From NCBI GenBank assembly GCA_947071285.1, contig CAMTFK010000044.1, positions 1-27,000 of the forward strand: a stretch of DNA of 27,000 nt, given 5' to 3'. The notes under the pieces are model-generated. The model worked only from the letters and a program-made list of their open reading frames with translations, had not been told where the DNA came from and searched no databases. Below are positions 7,356 through 16,444 of the stretch, piece after piece. A program made the translations under genes and the position numbers. How positions within the stretch are numbered: the stretch's first letter is position 1; every line of letters begins with the position of its first letter. The stretch is from an uncultured Bacteroides sp. GTDB lineage: Bacteria; Bacteroidota; Bacteroidia; Bacteroidales; Bacteroidaceae.

Positions 7356-8411
7356 TTACAGTTTTATGACGCTCTGTGCCCTGCTACTCTCCCACGCTGC
7401 TTCAATCAGGCGAATAATGCCAACTACCTCACGGGCGTCGCTTAGCAAGGGGATACCTTGACGGATATGCTGATAGACATTCTCATAAAAGGCGGCATAG
7501 TTTCCGGGGAGAGTAGGATAGGATTCACGTACTATATTACCGTCCTTTTCCGTATGAAGTATGCCCCATTGAGTCCGGTCTTCTTCACCCCAATGCGGAG
7601 TAGTGGGTAGCAAACCTTTAGTCAAGGCTTCTTCCTGAGGATCAAGACCATATTTCACAAAAGAGCCCTCCGTGCCGTGAAGCACAAAGCGTGGTTCATG
7701 CTCACACATCAGGTAACTGGCTTTCAGGGTAATTTTTACTTCCGGTGCTTTTGCCGGTTTTAGTAAATGTATAATGAAGTAATCATCTACCTTGCCTCCG
7801 GTGCGCAACACATCTATATCGGCAAATACAGCTTCGGGCATACCGAACAACTGCACAGCCTGATCTATAACGTGGGCACCCAGATTATATGTCAGCCCGC
7901 CACCGCTTTCTCCGGTTTCTTTCCAGGTATTCGGTTTGATGAAGTTCCGGTAACGGGGAAAGGTAGATTCAAATTCTACTAAACGGCCTAACAATCCTTT
8001 AGACAGTATTTCTTTCACCGTCAGGAAATCACAATCCCACCGGCGATTCTGATAGACACTTAAAGTGAGTCCTTTCTCCGCAGCAAGAGCCACCAGTTCT
8101 TCACCTTCTTCCACAGTAGTAGTAAAAGGCTTTTCTACAATCACATGTTTGCCGGCTTCGAGGGCACGACGGGCATGTTCGTAATGGAAACTATCCGGCG
8201 TATTCACTACCACCAAGTCCAGTTCCTCCATACCTATCAGTTCATCGAAACTACGCACAATGCGGGATTGCGGATACTTTGCCCGCGACAATTCTTTACT
8301 GCGTTCCACGACAGCAGTCAACTCAAAATGAGGATTAGTGGAAATAAAAGGGGCATGAAACACCTGTCCCGACATTCCGAAAGCTGCTAATCCGGTTCTT
8401 ATCTTATCCAT
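7356..8411 (-). CDS. Gfo/Idh/MocA family oxidoreductase
   Basis: 351 aa, cytoplasmic, with an N-terminal Rossmann fold (FGMSGQVFHAPF, 11-22) and the family's EKP motif (Glu93-Lys94-Pro95). A catalytic-type His180/Asp183 lies in YNLGAHVIDQA. The family uses NAD(P) to oxidise or reduce sugars, inositols and related compounds; the substrate cannot be read from the sequence. It is spaced 12 bases from both the phosphoesterase gene upstream and thiD downstream, which suggests co-transcription, although nothing links it to thiamine chemistry. No signal peptide is seen. Confidence 0.9.
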   Translation of the reverse strand: MDKIRTGLAAFGMSGQVFHAPFISTNPHFELTAVVERSKELSRAKYPQSRIVRSFDELIGMEELDLVVVNTPDSFHYEHARRALEAGKHVIVEKPFTTTVEEGEELVALAAEKGLTLSVYQNRRWDCDFLTVKEILSKGLLGRLVEFESTFPRYRNFIKPNTWKETGESGGGLTYNLGAHVIDQAVQLFGMPEAVFADIDVLRTGGKVDDYFIIHLLKPAKAPEVKITLKASYLMCEHEPRFVLHGTEGSFVKYGLDPQEEALTKGLLPTTPHWGEEDRTQWGILHTEKDGNIVRESYPTLPGNYAAFYENVYQHIRQGIPLLSDAREVVGIIRLIEAAWESSRAQSVIKL

Positions 8412-8423
8412 AATAAATCTATT

Positions 8424-9440
8424 TTATTCCGTCACCAGCGGACGCTTACGCCAATCATCCTTCACGTAACTATCGGGATAGACAGTCTCATCTTTCAATT
8501 CCCCACCCTTCAAACGTATCCAAGAGGTAAAGGTACGTTCACCTTCTTTCAGTACAATCACGCGAGCGCCGTTAGAGAGATGGTTATACTCTGTATTGCC
8601 CCCTGTGAAACGTCCATAAGCCAACACAATGCCTTTCCACATTACCGAATAATCATTATCATGGTCATGCCCTACGAAAGTCCCCATTACATCGCCGGCT
8701 TCTTTCATTGCGGCAAACATACCGGTATTGATGGCAGCCGCACAAGCTTTCTCCATGCGTGTACCGTAAAGGATAGCGTTCTCGTCGGAAGCCGCCTCAT
8801 TATATTCGGGCAAAGGGATATGGAAGAATGCCAAAGCAGGCAAAGGCTTCCCGCCATTCTGTGCAGTGAAGGCGGCACTTTGCTGGCGGTACCAGTTCAC
8901 CTGGTCGAAAGTGAGCCAGTCATACCCTTTCACATCCGGCAGTTGGGAGTAAGAATGAGAGTCAAGACAATAGAGCACGGATGCGTCTTTCTTGCCATCC
9001 GAGGACTTCACCGTAAGAACATAGTCGGGAGACTCTACAGCTCCACGGTCGGGCTGGATATTATAAGGCATGGTGCGAATGACGTCATACAATTCGGCAC
9101 GTGTCTTTCCCTGTTCATTGTCGTGGTTACCGAAAGTCACAACGAACGGTATCTTACGGGAAGAAGCACAGGAAAGCACTGTACGCATAGCCGTGTCAGC
9201 GGGTGCGGCATAAACCACATCCCCCGTGAATACAACTAAATCGGGATGTTCGGCATCAAGCACTTCATTAATACGCTTCAAGGCAATATCCGAAGCCGGG
9301 TTACCATATTTGAAATGGATGTCGGTGAACTGAACAATTTTGAATTCTCCGTTCTTGTTAAACTTTAAGGGGGCAACCTGTGCCTGGCAGAACAGAACCG
9401 TAAGAAAAGCCAGGCAGAGGGTTAAAGAAATTCTCTGCAT
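8424..9440 (-). CDS. Secreted calcineurin-like metallophosphoesterase
   Basis: 338 aa with a signal peptide (residues 1 to about 20, ending FCQA). The five metallophosphoesterase motifs are present: D40-x-H42 (FTDIHF), GD74 (VVFTGDVV), GNHD (104-107), FFHIP and GHDHDND. It resembles the Dcr2/purple-acid-phosphatase-28 branch of the fold. It is expected to bind two metal ions and hydrolyse phosphoesters outside the cytoplasm; substrate unknown. It sits 50 bases after ispF and 12 bases before the oxidoreductase gene. The histidine acid phosphatase at 10093 is a second secreted phosphatase close by. Confidence 0.9.
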   Translation of the reverse strand: MQRISLTLCLAFLTVLFCQAQVAPLKFNKNGEFKIVQFTDIHFKYGNPASDIALKRINEVLDAEHPDLVVFTGDVVYAAPADTAMRTVLSCASSRKIPFVVTFGNHDNEQGKTRAELYDVIRTMPYNIQPDRGAVESPDYVLTVKSSDGKKDASVLYCLDSHSYSQLPDVKGYDWLTFDQVNWYRQQSAAFTAQNGGKPLPALAFFHIPLPEYNEAASDENAILYGTRMEKACAAAINTGMFAAMKEAGDVMGTFVGHDHDNDYSVMWKGIVLAYGRFTGGNTEYNHLSNGARVIVLKEGERTFTSWIRLKGGELKDETVYPDSYVKDDWRKRPLVTE

Positions 9441-9490
9441 GTTAATGATTAGTTTTAGGTAGTTATTAGGTTGAAATTAGTTATTATAAT

Positions 9491-9973
9491 TCATCGCTCT
9501 TTGGCGATCAGAACTGTCGCGTAGGCTGAGATGCCTTCTTCACGGCCTGTAAAGCCAAGTTTTTCTGTCGTGGTAGCTTTGATGGATATATCGTCTTCGT
9601 CTACCCCCATCACTTCGGAAAGTGTCTGTTGAATGGCGGGAATATGAGGTTTCAGTTTAGGACGCTCCGCACAAATGGTCGCATCGATGTTTCCTACGGA
9701 GTAACCTTTCGTCGCAATCAGTTCTACTGTTTTCTTTAATAATATCTTGCTGTCGATGTTCTTGAATTCTCCTGCGGTATCGGGAAAATGATAGCCGATA
9801 TCACGCATATTGGCGGCTCCCAGCAAAGCATCACAGATGGCATGGATAAGCACGTCGGCATCCGAATGTCCAAGTAACCCCTTTTCATGTTCCAAGCGGA
9901 TACCGCCCAACCAAAGTTCGCGCCCCTCCACCAACTGATGGACGTCAAAGCCAAAACCTACACGTATTTTCAT
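9491..9973 (-). CDS. ispF: 2-C-methyl-D-erythritol 2,4-cyclodiphosphate synthase
   Basis: 160 aa, the normal length. IspF makes the cyclic diphosphate in the non-mevalonate isoprenoid pathway and works as a cytoplasmic trimer. The zinc ligands Asp10 and His12 (GFDVHQ) and His44 (ADVLIHAI) are present, as are GHSDADV, DIGYHFPD and the C-terminal TTTEKLGFTGR signature. It has its own promoter-like sequence at 10008-10038 and probably heads the run ispF, phosphoesterase, oxidoreductase, thiD, thiE paralogue. Confidence 0.97.
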   Translation of the reverse strand: MKIRVGFGFDVHQLVEGRELWLGGIRLEHEKGLLGHSDADVLIHAICDALLGAANMRDIGYHFPDTAGEFKNIDSKILLKKTVELIATKGYSVGNIDATICAERPKLKPHIPAIQQTLSEVMGVDEDDISIKATTTEKLGFTGREEGISAYATVLIAKER

Positions 9974-10007
9974 ATCGCTTTTCTTCTTTTTAATTTGGAT
10001 GAATGCA

Positions 10008-10038
10008 CGAAAGTACGGAAAAAAAGCGAGGTAACAAG
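10008..10038 (-). promoter_or_regulatory. Candidate promoter of ispF
   Basis: On the minus strand CTTG (10038-10035), a 19-base spacer and TACTTTCG (10015-10008) match the Bacteroides -33/-7 pattern with one mismatch in each box. It overlaps the U-tract side of the upstream phosphatase terminator. Confidence 0.45.
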
Positions 10039-10078
10039 AAAAGAAGTTCGCTCAAATACATAAAGCGAACTTCTTTCA
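10033..10078 (-). terminator. Intrinsic terminator after the histidine phosphatase
   Basis: AAGAAGTTCGCT (10041-10052) and AGCGAACTTCTT (10064-10075) form a perfect 12-bp stem with an 11-base loop. In the minus-strand direction it is followed by TTTTCTTG. It begins 18 bases after the stop of the histidine phosphatase and closes the susC-susD-phosphatase unit. Confidence 0.85.
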
Positions 10079-10092
10079 CATTTTTAAATCAA

Positions 10093-11394
10093 CTAATCTC
10101 TATCCGGCAACTGCGAAAGCAAGTCTTTGTAGAAAGCCCTTACATCTTTCCAGTGATAGAAAGGAGCAATGTCGGTCTTCACAGGAATGCTTACTTCTTT
10201 CTCGTTCAGCATAAACTTCACAATAATATCATCCGCAGCGCCTTTCTTGCGGAAGAAAACAATCTGTACATTGGCTGCCATCGGGACCATCTTGAAGTTG
10301 CACCATGCCTGATAAAATTTATCCGGGTCTGATTCTTCGTTGTAGCAATTCTCCAGCCTCAGCAATCCCACCAGAGGAATGACGTTACCATCATGCCCGA
10401 AGCGGAAAGTGGCCGAGTTCGTACCGGAGGCTACCGCTTTGTCTGCCGAGTCAAGGATATTTTCAACAAGAGATTTTGCATTAGCCAGCATCAACCCGTT
10501 GGTCATGGGTGAAGGACCGTCACAAACGTAGTTCTTGTAATTGTGTATCTGCCAGATGTCGAACAATTCCTGTTTCTCAAAGATATCATAGAAACACACA
10601 TCCGGCTCTACGTTCTGCATATCCGAAGCCACCCAGTACAGACCGCGCATCAGTTCTTCGGGATTCACATTCTTGCGGATATACTCTTTACTATTAAACA
10701 AAGTATTCATCAGACGTTCCGGGCGCACATGTTCCTGCTCGAACTTACGGAATTCCTCATACCAGGGCCCTTTGCGGGAAGTAAACTTCATGGCTTCCTG
10801 TGTATGGAAATTCAGATAATCCATATATTTATTGCTCGACTCACGTTCAATCTGCATTTTCGGATTAAACTCTTTCAGGCGTTCGCAGAAAGCATCCATA
10901 CTGAGCACGCAACGTATAACAACCGTGGAGCGCGCCGACATCTGCGGTTCGCCCTTAAAGACTTCGGGGAATGCCTGATACATACGTTCGGCAATGCCGC
11001 GTTGCTGTTTCACCCCTACCGGGCTTAAATCGCCTCCATGTCCTTTCGCGTCTTCCCAAACAATATCCAGACGCTTGCGGACATCTTCTCCCAAATCGGT
11101 TAACGCTCCCGCTTTATGAGCTTTCTCAAAAACTTCCATTACGCGAACGTAGTCTTCATCCGCAATCAGCCAGCGGGAACCATGACGGCCATAATGACTG
11201 ATATAAAACGGTTCATAACCTTTCGGAGCCTTGGTTTGAACTCCCGACGGACCGGGATAAGCATAATATACACCACCCGTTGTAGCAATATCATCGAAGA
11301 TTTCTTCGCGCGTGGCTTGTGCATACGAGGTATGCACTGCCAACGCACCTAAAAAAGTCAATGAAAGAAAAACTCTCTTCATTCCTAATTTCAT
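10093..11394 (-). CDS. Secreted histidine-type (acid) phosphatase, HD class
   Basis: 433 aa from the ATG at 11394; a GTG six bases further upstream is the alternative, and ATG at 11382 gives the tidiest signal peptide (MKRVFLSLTFLGALAVHTSYA). The catalytic RHGSR is at residues 70-74 (nucleophile His71). The proton-donor motif is GHDGN with His334-Asp335, the HD type of bacterial acid phosphatases/phytases, not the HAE type of MINPP. The family hydrolyses phosphomonoesters, including inositol phosphates, sugar phosphates and others. It starts about 27 bases after susD and ends at a terminator, so it appears to be the third gene of the susCD operon. Confidence 0.92.
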   Translation of the reverse strand: MKLGMKRVFLSLTFLGALAVHTSYAQATREEIFDDIATTGGVYYAYPGPSGVQTKAPKGYEPFYISHYGRHGSRWLIADEDYVRVMEVFEKAHKAGALTDLGEDVRKRLDIVWEDAKGHGGDLSPVGVKQQRGIAERMYQAFPEVFKGEPQMSARSTVVIRCVLSMDAFCERLKEFNPKMQIERESSNKYMDYLNFHTQEAMKFTSRKGPWYEEFRKFEQEHVRPERLMNTLFNSKEYIRKNVNPEELMRGLYWVASDMQNVEPDVCFYDIFEKQELFDIWQIHNYKNYVCDGPSPMTNGLMLANAKSLVENILDSADKAVASGTNSATFRFGHDGNVIPLVGLLRLENCYNEESDPDKFYQAWCNFKMVPMAANVQIVFFRKKGAADDIIVKFMLNEKEVSIPVKTDIAPFYHWKDVRAFYKDLLSQLPDRD

Positions 11395-11421
11395 GGACAC
11401 TTTGTTTTTTATAGTTTATAT

Positions 11422-13137
11422 TTATTTCTGATAATCCGGATTCTGCGTCAGATACGGGTTCGTTGTAAACTCATCCTGCGGAATAGGGTACAATTTATAC
11501 TTATCGTCCACATCCTTACCCATATATGTACCTGCCTCGCCATTGCTGCTACCTTTCCAGTCCCAGTTATATCCCTTTGTGAATTTGCCGAAGCGGATCA
11601 GGTCTGTGCGACGAACCAGCTCCATATTCATTTCACGGGCTCTTTCATCTAAAATGAAATCCAGATTCAACTGACCGTCAGTAATATGGCCGGATACCCC
11701 GTCACCATAGTTGCCGGACATATAAGCACGGTCTCTGATTTCGTTCACATAGCCCAACGCCTCGGCACGCGTACCTTCTGCGGCTCCACGAAGAATAGCC
11801 TCGGCAGCCATCAGGTAAGCATCTGCCGTACGGAACATCGGGAGGTCTACAGACGAGTACTTAGTGCCGCCATCCACTAATTCTTTACGGTCCTTCGTTA
11901 CATTTCTCCATTTGATACAAGCATAACCGTTCTCAAATGTCTTTTGAAAGGCCTTACCTTCTACCCAGGTTTCCTTTGTATGGTCGATGGTAAAGAACTG
12001 TGCACGCTTATCCTTCTTATTATCTCCCCAAGGATCATTTTCATAGAAGACTTGGTCAGCCTCATCAAATTTATCCACAAGTGCTACCTTTACACGGGCA
12101 TTTCCCCAACCACGGCTACCTACTCCTGTCTTTACATACTTATCCATCGGGCCATTCATCAGCGCTTTAATCAGGAAGTTCGTTCCGGCACTGCTCTGTG
12201 CATAGTCAGCATCCTGCACCAACGGCCAGATGATTTCGGAACAAGTATTGTTATCCGCCAGGAAGATGTGGCGATAATCCGAAGCCAACGGATAATTACC
12301 TTCCGTAATCACCTTTTTGGCATATTTATAGGCATTGGTATATTCATTCTTGCCTACCCATGTTTCTGCATTCAGGTATACACGTGCCAAGAGAAACCAA
12401 GCCGATACGCGGTCCACACGACCATATTCATTCCGTTTCGGTTCTTTCAGCAATGTTGTCAGCTCTTCCGTTTCGGAAACCACATAGTCGTAGAGTTCCT
12501 GACGTGTCTTCTGATGAGGAATCGTACCTACATCCATCGTTTCATCAATGAAGGGACCCGAGCCGTACAAATCGCAAATCATACTGTAGCAATAAGCACG
12601 GATAAAGCGTGCCTCAGCACGGTAGTAAGGCATTTCAGCCTGTAAAGCATCATATACGCCACGGGCTTTCAGCTTCCCTTCCGCACTTTCGCGCAGAAAC
12701 TCATTGCAGTAGTTGATGGCCATATAAAGACGGTAGTATGAGTAACAAATAATCTTTGTCGAAGGGTCCCAGTTCATATACAGCAAAGACAAACTTCCAT
12801 GGCTACCACCGGAATGGAAAGCGATTTCATCCGTACAAGCCTCTTGCAGATAAAACAGGGCACGCGTGTAGCCACTATATCCTTCATCAATGCCCGGCAC
12901 ATCACCGTTACCACCATCACCGCCCTTTTGTCCGGTCTGGATGAGGCTGGCATAGCATTTTGCCAACACTCCGATGTACCCCTCAGGGGTAGAATAAACC
13001 TTTTCGCCCACCAACTCATTGTCGTCCAAAGGCAATGTATCCAAATCTCCCAGACAAGAAGAGAGTAGAAACAGGGATACCAGACATATACTTGCTAACT
13101 TGAAATATTTCGTTTTCATTGTTTTCTGTTTTATCAT
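11422..13137 (-). CDS. SusD/RagB-family outer-membrane lipoprotein
   Basis: 571 aa from ATG 13137, three bases after the susC stop. The second ATG (13119, MKTKYFKLASICLV) gives 565 aa and a more typical lipoprotein signal, so either start is possible. The lipobox LSSC ends at Cys28 of the longer form. The rest is the SusD helical TPR-like fold, with RAEARFIRAYCYS, the LILDERAREM-like FILDERAREMNMELVRRTDLIRFGKF and the C-terminal LYPIPQDEF signature. SusD proteins sit on the surface as a lid on the SusC barrel and help capture the ligand. No glycan-processing enzyme is encoded beside it; a phosphatase follows. Confidence 0.95.
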   Translation of the reverse strand: MIKQKTMKTKYFKLASICLVSLFLLSSCLGDLDTLPLDDNELVGEKVYSTPEGYIGVLAKCYASLIQTGQKGGDGGNGDVPGIDEGYSGYTRALFYLQEACTDEIAFHSGGSHGSLSLLYMNWDPSTKIICYSYYRLYMAINYCNEFLRESAEGKLKARGVYDALQAEMPYYRAEARFIRAYCYSMICDLYGSGPFIDETMDVGTIPHQKTRQELYDYVVSETEELTTLLKEPKRNEYGRVDRVSAWFLLARVYLNAETWVGKNEYTNAYKYAKKVITEGNYPLASDYRHIFLADNNTCSEIIWPLVQDADYAQSSAGTNFLIKALMNGPMDKYVKTGVGSRGWGNARVKVALVDKFDEADQVFYENDPWGDNKKDKRAQFFTIDHTKETWVEGKAFQKTFENGYACIKWRNVTKDRKELVDGGTKYSSVDLPMFRTADAYLMAAEAILRGAAEGTRAEALGYVNEIRDRAYMSGNYGDGVSGHITDGQLNLDFILDERAREMNMELVRRTDLIRFGKFTKGYNWDWKGSSNGEAGTYMGKDVDDKYKLYPIPQDEFTTNPYLTQNPDYQK

Positions 13138-13140
13138 GAA

Positions 13141-16083
13141 TTAAAAATTAAGATTTACTCCCAGCATGAACATACGCGGACGCTGATAGATGTTCTTATC
13201 GATGCCACTGTAGATTTCCGGATCGAGACCACTGTAACCCGTCAGTGTACATACGTTCTGTACTGTGAAAGAGAGGCGAAGGGAAGTCTTATCATTCCAC
13301 AATCTGTCGAAGGTGTGTCCCAGCGTGATATTGTCGATACGGAAGAAGTCACCTTTTTCCAGGAAGTGGTCGGTATAGATGCGTTCCTGCGTGAATCCTG
13401 TTTCGAGTGTAGAACGCAGAATATTGCTGGAAACGCCTGTTCCACCATAAAGACCGTCCAGGGCATCGGAAGCTTTCACATAGTTGTAAACATAAGCACC
13501 GAAGCTTCCGTGGCCGTTGATACCCAAATCCCAATTTTTATAAGTCAGGCGAGTGGAAAGACCGCAATAGTAAGGAGCTTTGGAACTTTTGCCTGTCACA
13601 TACTTGTTGGCATCTTCTTCGCTGCTGGTGATAGAACCGTCTTTAGCAACATATTTTCCGTCCAGCGGTTTGCCGTTGTCGTCGTAAGCCTGTTGCAACA
13701 GGTAGAAAGTATTCGGAGTTTCACCTACCATGTGGACTTGCAAATATTTACCCGTACCGCCGGCATTACCTGTCTTCACGTAGTTGTCCTCACGGTCGAT
13801 GGTATTCAGCTTCGTTATTTCAGAAGTATTCCAGGTGAAGTTACCGCTAATAGACCACTCCCAATCCTTATTCTTTACGGGAATCACATTGATGCCTATT
13901 TCCAGACCTTTACTTTTCATATTACCGATATTGGTTTCAATCATGTTGGTAAAGTTGCTTCCGGCAGGAACGAAAATCTTGTTCAGCAGATCTTTGGTAG
14001 TACGCCAGTAGTAGTCAATCGTACCGGAGATGCGGTTATTCAGGAAACCGTAGTCGATACCGATGTTATAAGTTTCCGTGGTTTCCCACTTGATGTTGGC
14101 ATCGTAGCCGTTAGGGCGGTAAGTAGTATACCATTGATTCCCGAAGTAATAGCGTGATTCGTCGTAAGACGCCGTATAAGTCGGCAAATGCTGGTAGTAA
14201 GAACCGATGGATTGCTGACCGGTCTGGCCATAACTCAAACGGAGTTTCAGGTCGGAAAGGGCTTTAAAGTCCTTCAGGAAAGCTTCCTCGTTCACACGCC
14301 ACGCAGCAGCAACTGAGGGGAAATATCCCCAACGGTTATCGGGAGAGAAGCGTGAAGAAGCATCGGCACGCAGGGTAGCAGTCAACATATAGCGTTGTTT
14401 CCAGGAGTAATTTACACGGCCATAGAAAGAGAGCAGGTAAAGTTCCGCCTCAGCATGTTGGGGAGTAGCCAGTTCTTTGCCTTCGGTGTCAGTGGTTACA
14501 CTGTTGTTCTTATACCAGAAACGTTGCCAACCGTAACCTGCCATAGCATTGATGTGATGGTCTTTCAGTTCCTTGTCATAGTTGGCATAGAAATCGAGCA
14601 AGGTGTTCCGCTTATCCTGATGATAGGTATAACGCTTACCTGTACCGTCATTCTGATTACCCGTATACATGGACGGCGCAAGGTCGGGAACATTGTCATG
14701 ATTGTCATTCGTCTGAATATCGTACCCCATATTGAGGTTAAAACGCAAGTCTTCGAAACCATGTACCTTATAATCCAGGGCGATGTTACCGATAGACCGC
14801 TTCGTCTTGTTCAGTTTGTCGGCCAGTTCAAGGTCGGCTACAGGATTTGAAGAAGCCAGTGTGATAGGTTTACCGCCATTCATCCATGTATAATATCCCA
14901 AACCTACATTTCCTTCATAATCCTCATAAACAGGACGGGTAGGATCAAAAGAGATAGCACTGCCGATGACACCTGTTGAAACCGGTTTATCGTTCTCTAT
15001 ACTCCCCTTTACGTTGATATCTACAGAAAGATGCTTGTTGAAGAACTTCGGAGACAAACCTACGCTGGCATTGATACGCTCGTAGTTATTGTTCTTCAAC
15101 GTACCGTTCTGGTTAGTATAGCCTACGGATACACGGTATGGCATGCCTTTCAAAGCTCCGGTCATGGAGAGGTTATGATCTGTGCCGAGTGCCACGCGAT
15201 AGATTTCTTTCTGCCAGTCTACATCGGCATTGCCCAATTGGAAAGTTTCGGGCGCATTGCCATGTTCTGCAAAAGCCTTGCGGAATTCTTCGGTAGAAAG
15301 TACATCCATATACTGATATACATTGCTCACCGTCATATTCCCGTTATAGTTGAAAGACGGACGTGTAGTGCCGTCGCCTGTACCTTTCTTAGTAGTGATG
15401 ATGATGACACCATTGGATGCGCGCGAACCGTAGATAGCTGTAGCCGAAGCATCTTTCAACACCGTAAACGAGGCGATGTCATTCGGATTGATGGCACTGA
15501 TAGAGGTATTGCTCACAGGCACACCGTCGATAACAATCAACGGGTCGTTATCTGCCGACAAAGAGGCACCCATACGTATGCGGATGGTACCTCCGCTACC
15601 CGGAGCACCGTTGCCCGGAACAATGTTCACACCGGCAACTTTACCTACCAGGGCATCTTCGGCAGTCAATTGTTTACCCTTATTCAGTTCGTCCGGCTTC
15701 ACAGTCAGCAAGGAGCCGGTCACGTCGCCTTTCTTCACCTGACCATAACCGATGACTACGACTTCGTCCAGCATCTCGCTGTCTTCGAGCAAAGTAACCA
15801 CAATGAGAGGTTTATTTGTTACGGCAATTTCCTGCCCTTTATAACCGATACTTGTGATGGAGAGTACATTTCCGGTAGCCGCCTTTAGCGTGAAGTTACC
15901 GTCTACATCAGAGATAGTACCTACGGATGTGCCTTTAATCAGAATGTTAGCCCCGATAACCGCTTCACCGGTAGCGTCTTTTACATGTCCTTTCACCACA
16001 ATGTCTTGTGCTGAAAGCGACAGGGATAGTAGTAATCCCAACAAAGGGAGAAGTCCCTTGACAAGTCTAAAAATGTTTTTCAT
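13141..16083 (-). CDS. SusC/RagA-family TonB-dependent receptor
   Basis: 980 aa. It has a signal peptide (1 to about 25, LSLSA), a carboxypeptidase-regulatory-like beta domain at about 28-105, the TonB box/plug entry EVVVIGYGQVKKGDVTGS (106-123), plug motifs DGVPVS, NPNDIASFTVLKDASATAIYGSRASNGVI, and an outer-membrane beta-barrel ending in Phe. It lacks the N-terminal STN domain, so it is not built for FecI/FecR-type trans-envelope signalling, unlike the receptor at 23438. It imports a ligand captured with the adjacent SusD using TonB energy. The -7-like TAACTTTG at 16187-16194 gives a leader of about 100 nt. Confidence 0.96.
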   Translation of the reverse strand: MKNIFRLVKGLLPLLGLLLSLSLSAQDIVVKGHVKDATGEAVIGANILIKGTSVGTISDVDGNFTLKAATGNVLSITSIGYKGQEIAVTNKPLIVVTLLEDSEMLDEVVVIGYGQVKKGDVTGSLLTVKPDELNKGKQLTAEDALVGKVAGVNIVPGNGAPGSGGTIRIRMGASLSADNDPLIVIDGVPVSNTSISAINPNDIASFTVLKDASATAIYGSRASNGVIIITTKKGTGDGTTRPSFNYNGNMTVSNVYQYMDVLSTEEFRKAFAEHGNAPETFQLGNADVDWQKEIYRVALGTDHNLSMTGALKGMPYRVSVGYTNQNGTLKNNNYERINASVGLSPKFFNKHLSVDINVKGSIENDKPVSTGVIGSAISFDPTRPVYEDYEGNVGLGYYTWMNGGKPITLASSNPVADLELADKLNKTKRSIGNIALDYKVHGFEDLRFNLNMGYDIQTNDNHDNVPDLAPSMYTGNQNDGTGKRYTYHQDKRNTLLDFYANYDKELKDHHINAMAGYGWQRFWYKNNSVTTDTEGKELATPQHAEAELYLLSFYGRVNYSWKQRYMLTATLRADASSRFSPDNRWGYFPSVAAAWRVNEEAFLKDFKALSDLKLRLSYGQTGQQSIGSYYQHLPTYTASYDESRYYFGNQWYTTYRPNGYDANIKWETTETYNIGIDYGFLNNRISGTIDYYWRTTKDLLNKIFVPAGSNFTNMIETNIGNMKSKGLEIGINVIPVKNKDWEWSISGNFTWNTSEITKLNTIDREDNYVKTGNAGGTGKYLQVHMVGETPNTFYLLQQAYDDNGKPLDGKYVAKDGSITSSEEDANKYVTGKSSKAPYYCGLSTRLTYKNWDLGINGHGSFGAYVYNYVKASDALDGLYGGTGVSSNILRSTLETGFTQERIYTDHFLEKGDFFRIDNITLGHTFDRLWNDKTSLRLSFTVQNVCTLTGYSGLDPEIYSGIDKNIYQRPRMFMLGVNLNF

Positions 16084-16186
16084 AAGGTTATTATTATAAT
16101 TAATAAAAAAGATAATTCATTCTACATTTTACCCAATAAAAACTAATACCTAAAAGAAGACCTATTGTTAACTTTATTTTCTACGG

Positions 16187-16194
16187 CAAAGTTA
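16187..16194 (-). promoter_or_regulatory. -7 element of the susC promoter
   Basis: TAACTTTG on the minus strand matches TAnnTTTG exactly. The -33 position 19-20 bases upstream (about 16214-16217) has no TTTG, which would suit an activator-dependent promoter. Between this element and the ATG the leader shows no other structure that I can support. Confidence 0.55.
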
Positions 16195-16222
16195 AAGCAT
16201 TACTTTCAGGGTAAGTGAGCTG

Positions 16223-16328
16223 AGTAGATGGGCAGAGTAGACGGGAGTAGAGATAAAAAAAAGATAATCAACTGACAGACAGAAGATATACTTTTTTCTT
16301 ATAGACAAGGAAAGTAGATTAAAGTAGA
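16223..16328. repeat. Five AGTAGA direct repeats upstream of susC
   Basis: AGTAGA starts at 16223, 16236, 16246, 16313 and 16323 on the plus strand (TCTACT in the direction of susC transcription). Spacings of 13, 10, 67 and 10 bases give close to one helical turn within each group. The nearest copy abuts the -33 region of the susC promoter. This looks like an activator binding array; the binding protein is unknown. Confidence 0.6.
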
Positions 16329-16333
16329 CGTTT

Positions 16334-16365
16334 GAGGAAAATAAAAAGAGGCTAAAAATAGCCTC
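16334..16365 (-). terminator. Intrinsic terminator of hicAB
   Basis: GAGGCTA (16348-16354) and TAGCCTC (16359-16365) form a 7-bp stem with a 4-base loop, followed on the minus strand by TTTTTATTTTCC. It lies about 80 bases after the hicB stop. The 16366-16444 stretch in between shows nothing else. Confidence 0.85.
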
Positions 16366-16444
16366 CTCACTTCGATAACACACCATTCTGCAAGATTTCA
16401 TCAATGCAATATAGTGTTTCTTAATATTTCAGGTAGTCCGTATT

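Noticed and set aside
10093..11394. MINPP-type phytase call
   Set aside because: The proton-donor motif is HD (GHDGN), not HAE, so only the wider histidine phosphatase family is supported.
13315..15888. Large plus-strand ORFs opposite the susC gene (280 and 285 aa)
   Set aside because: They are antisense shadows of a clear SusC reading frame and show no domain pattern.
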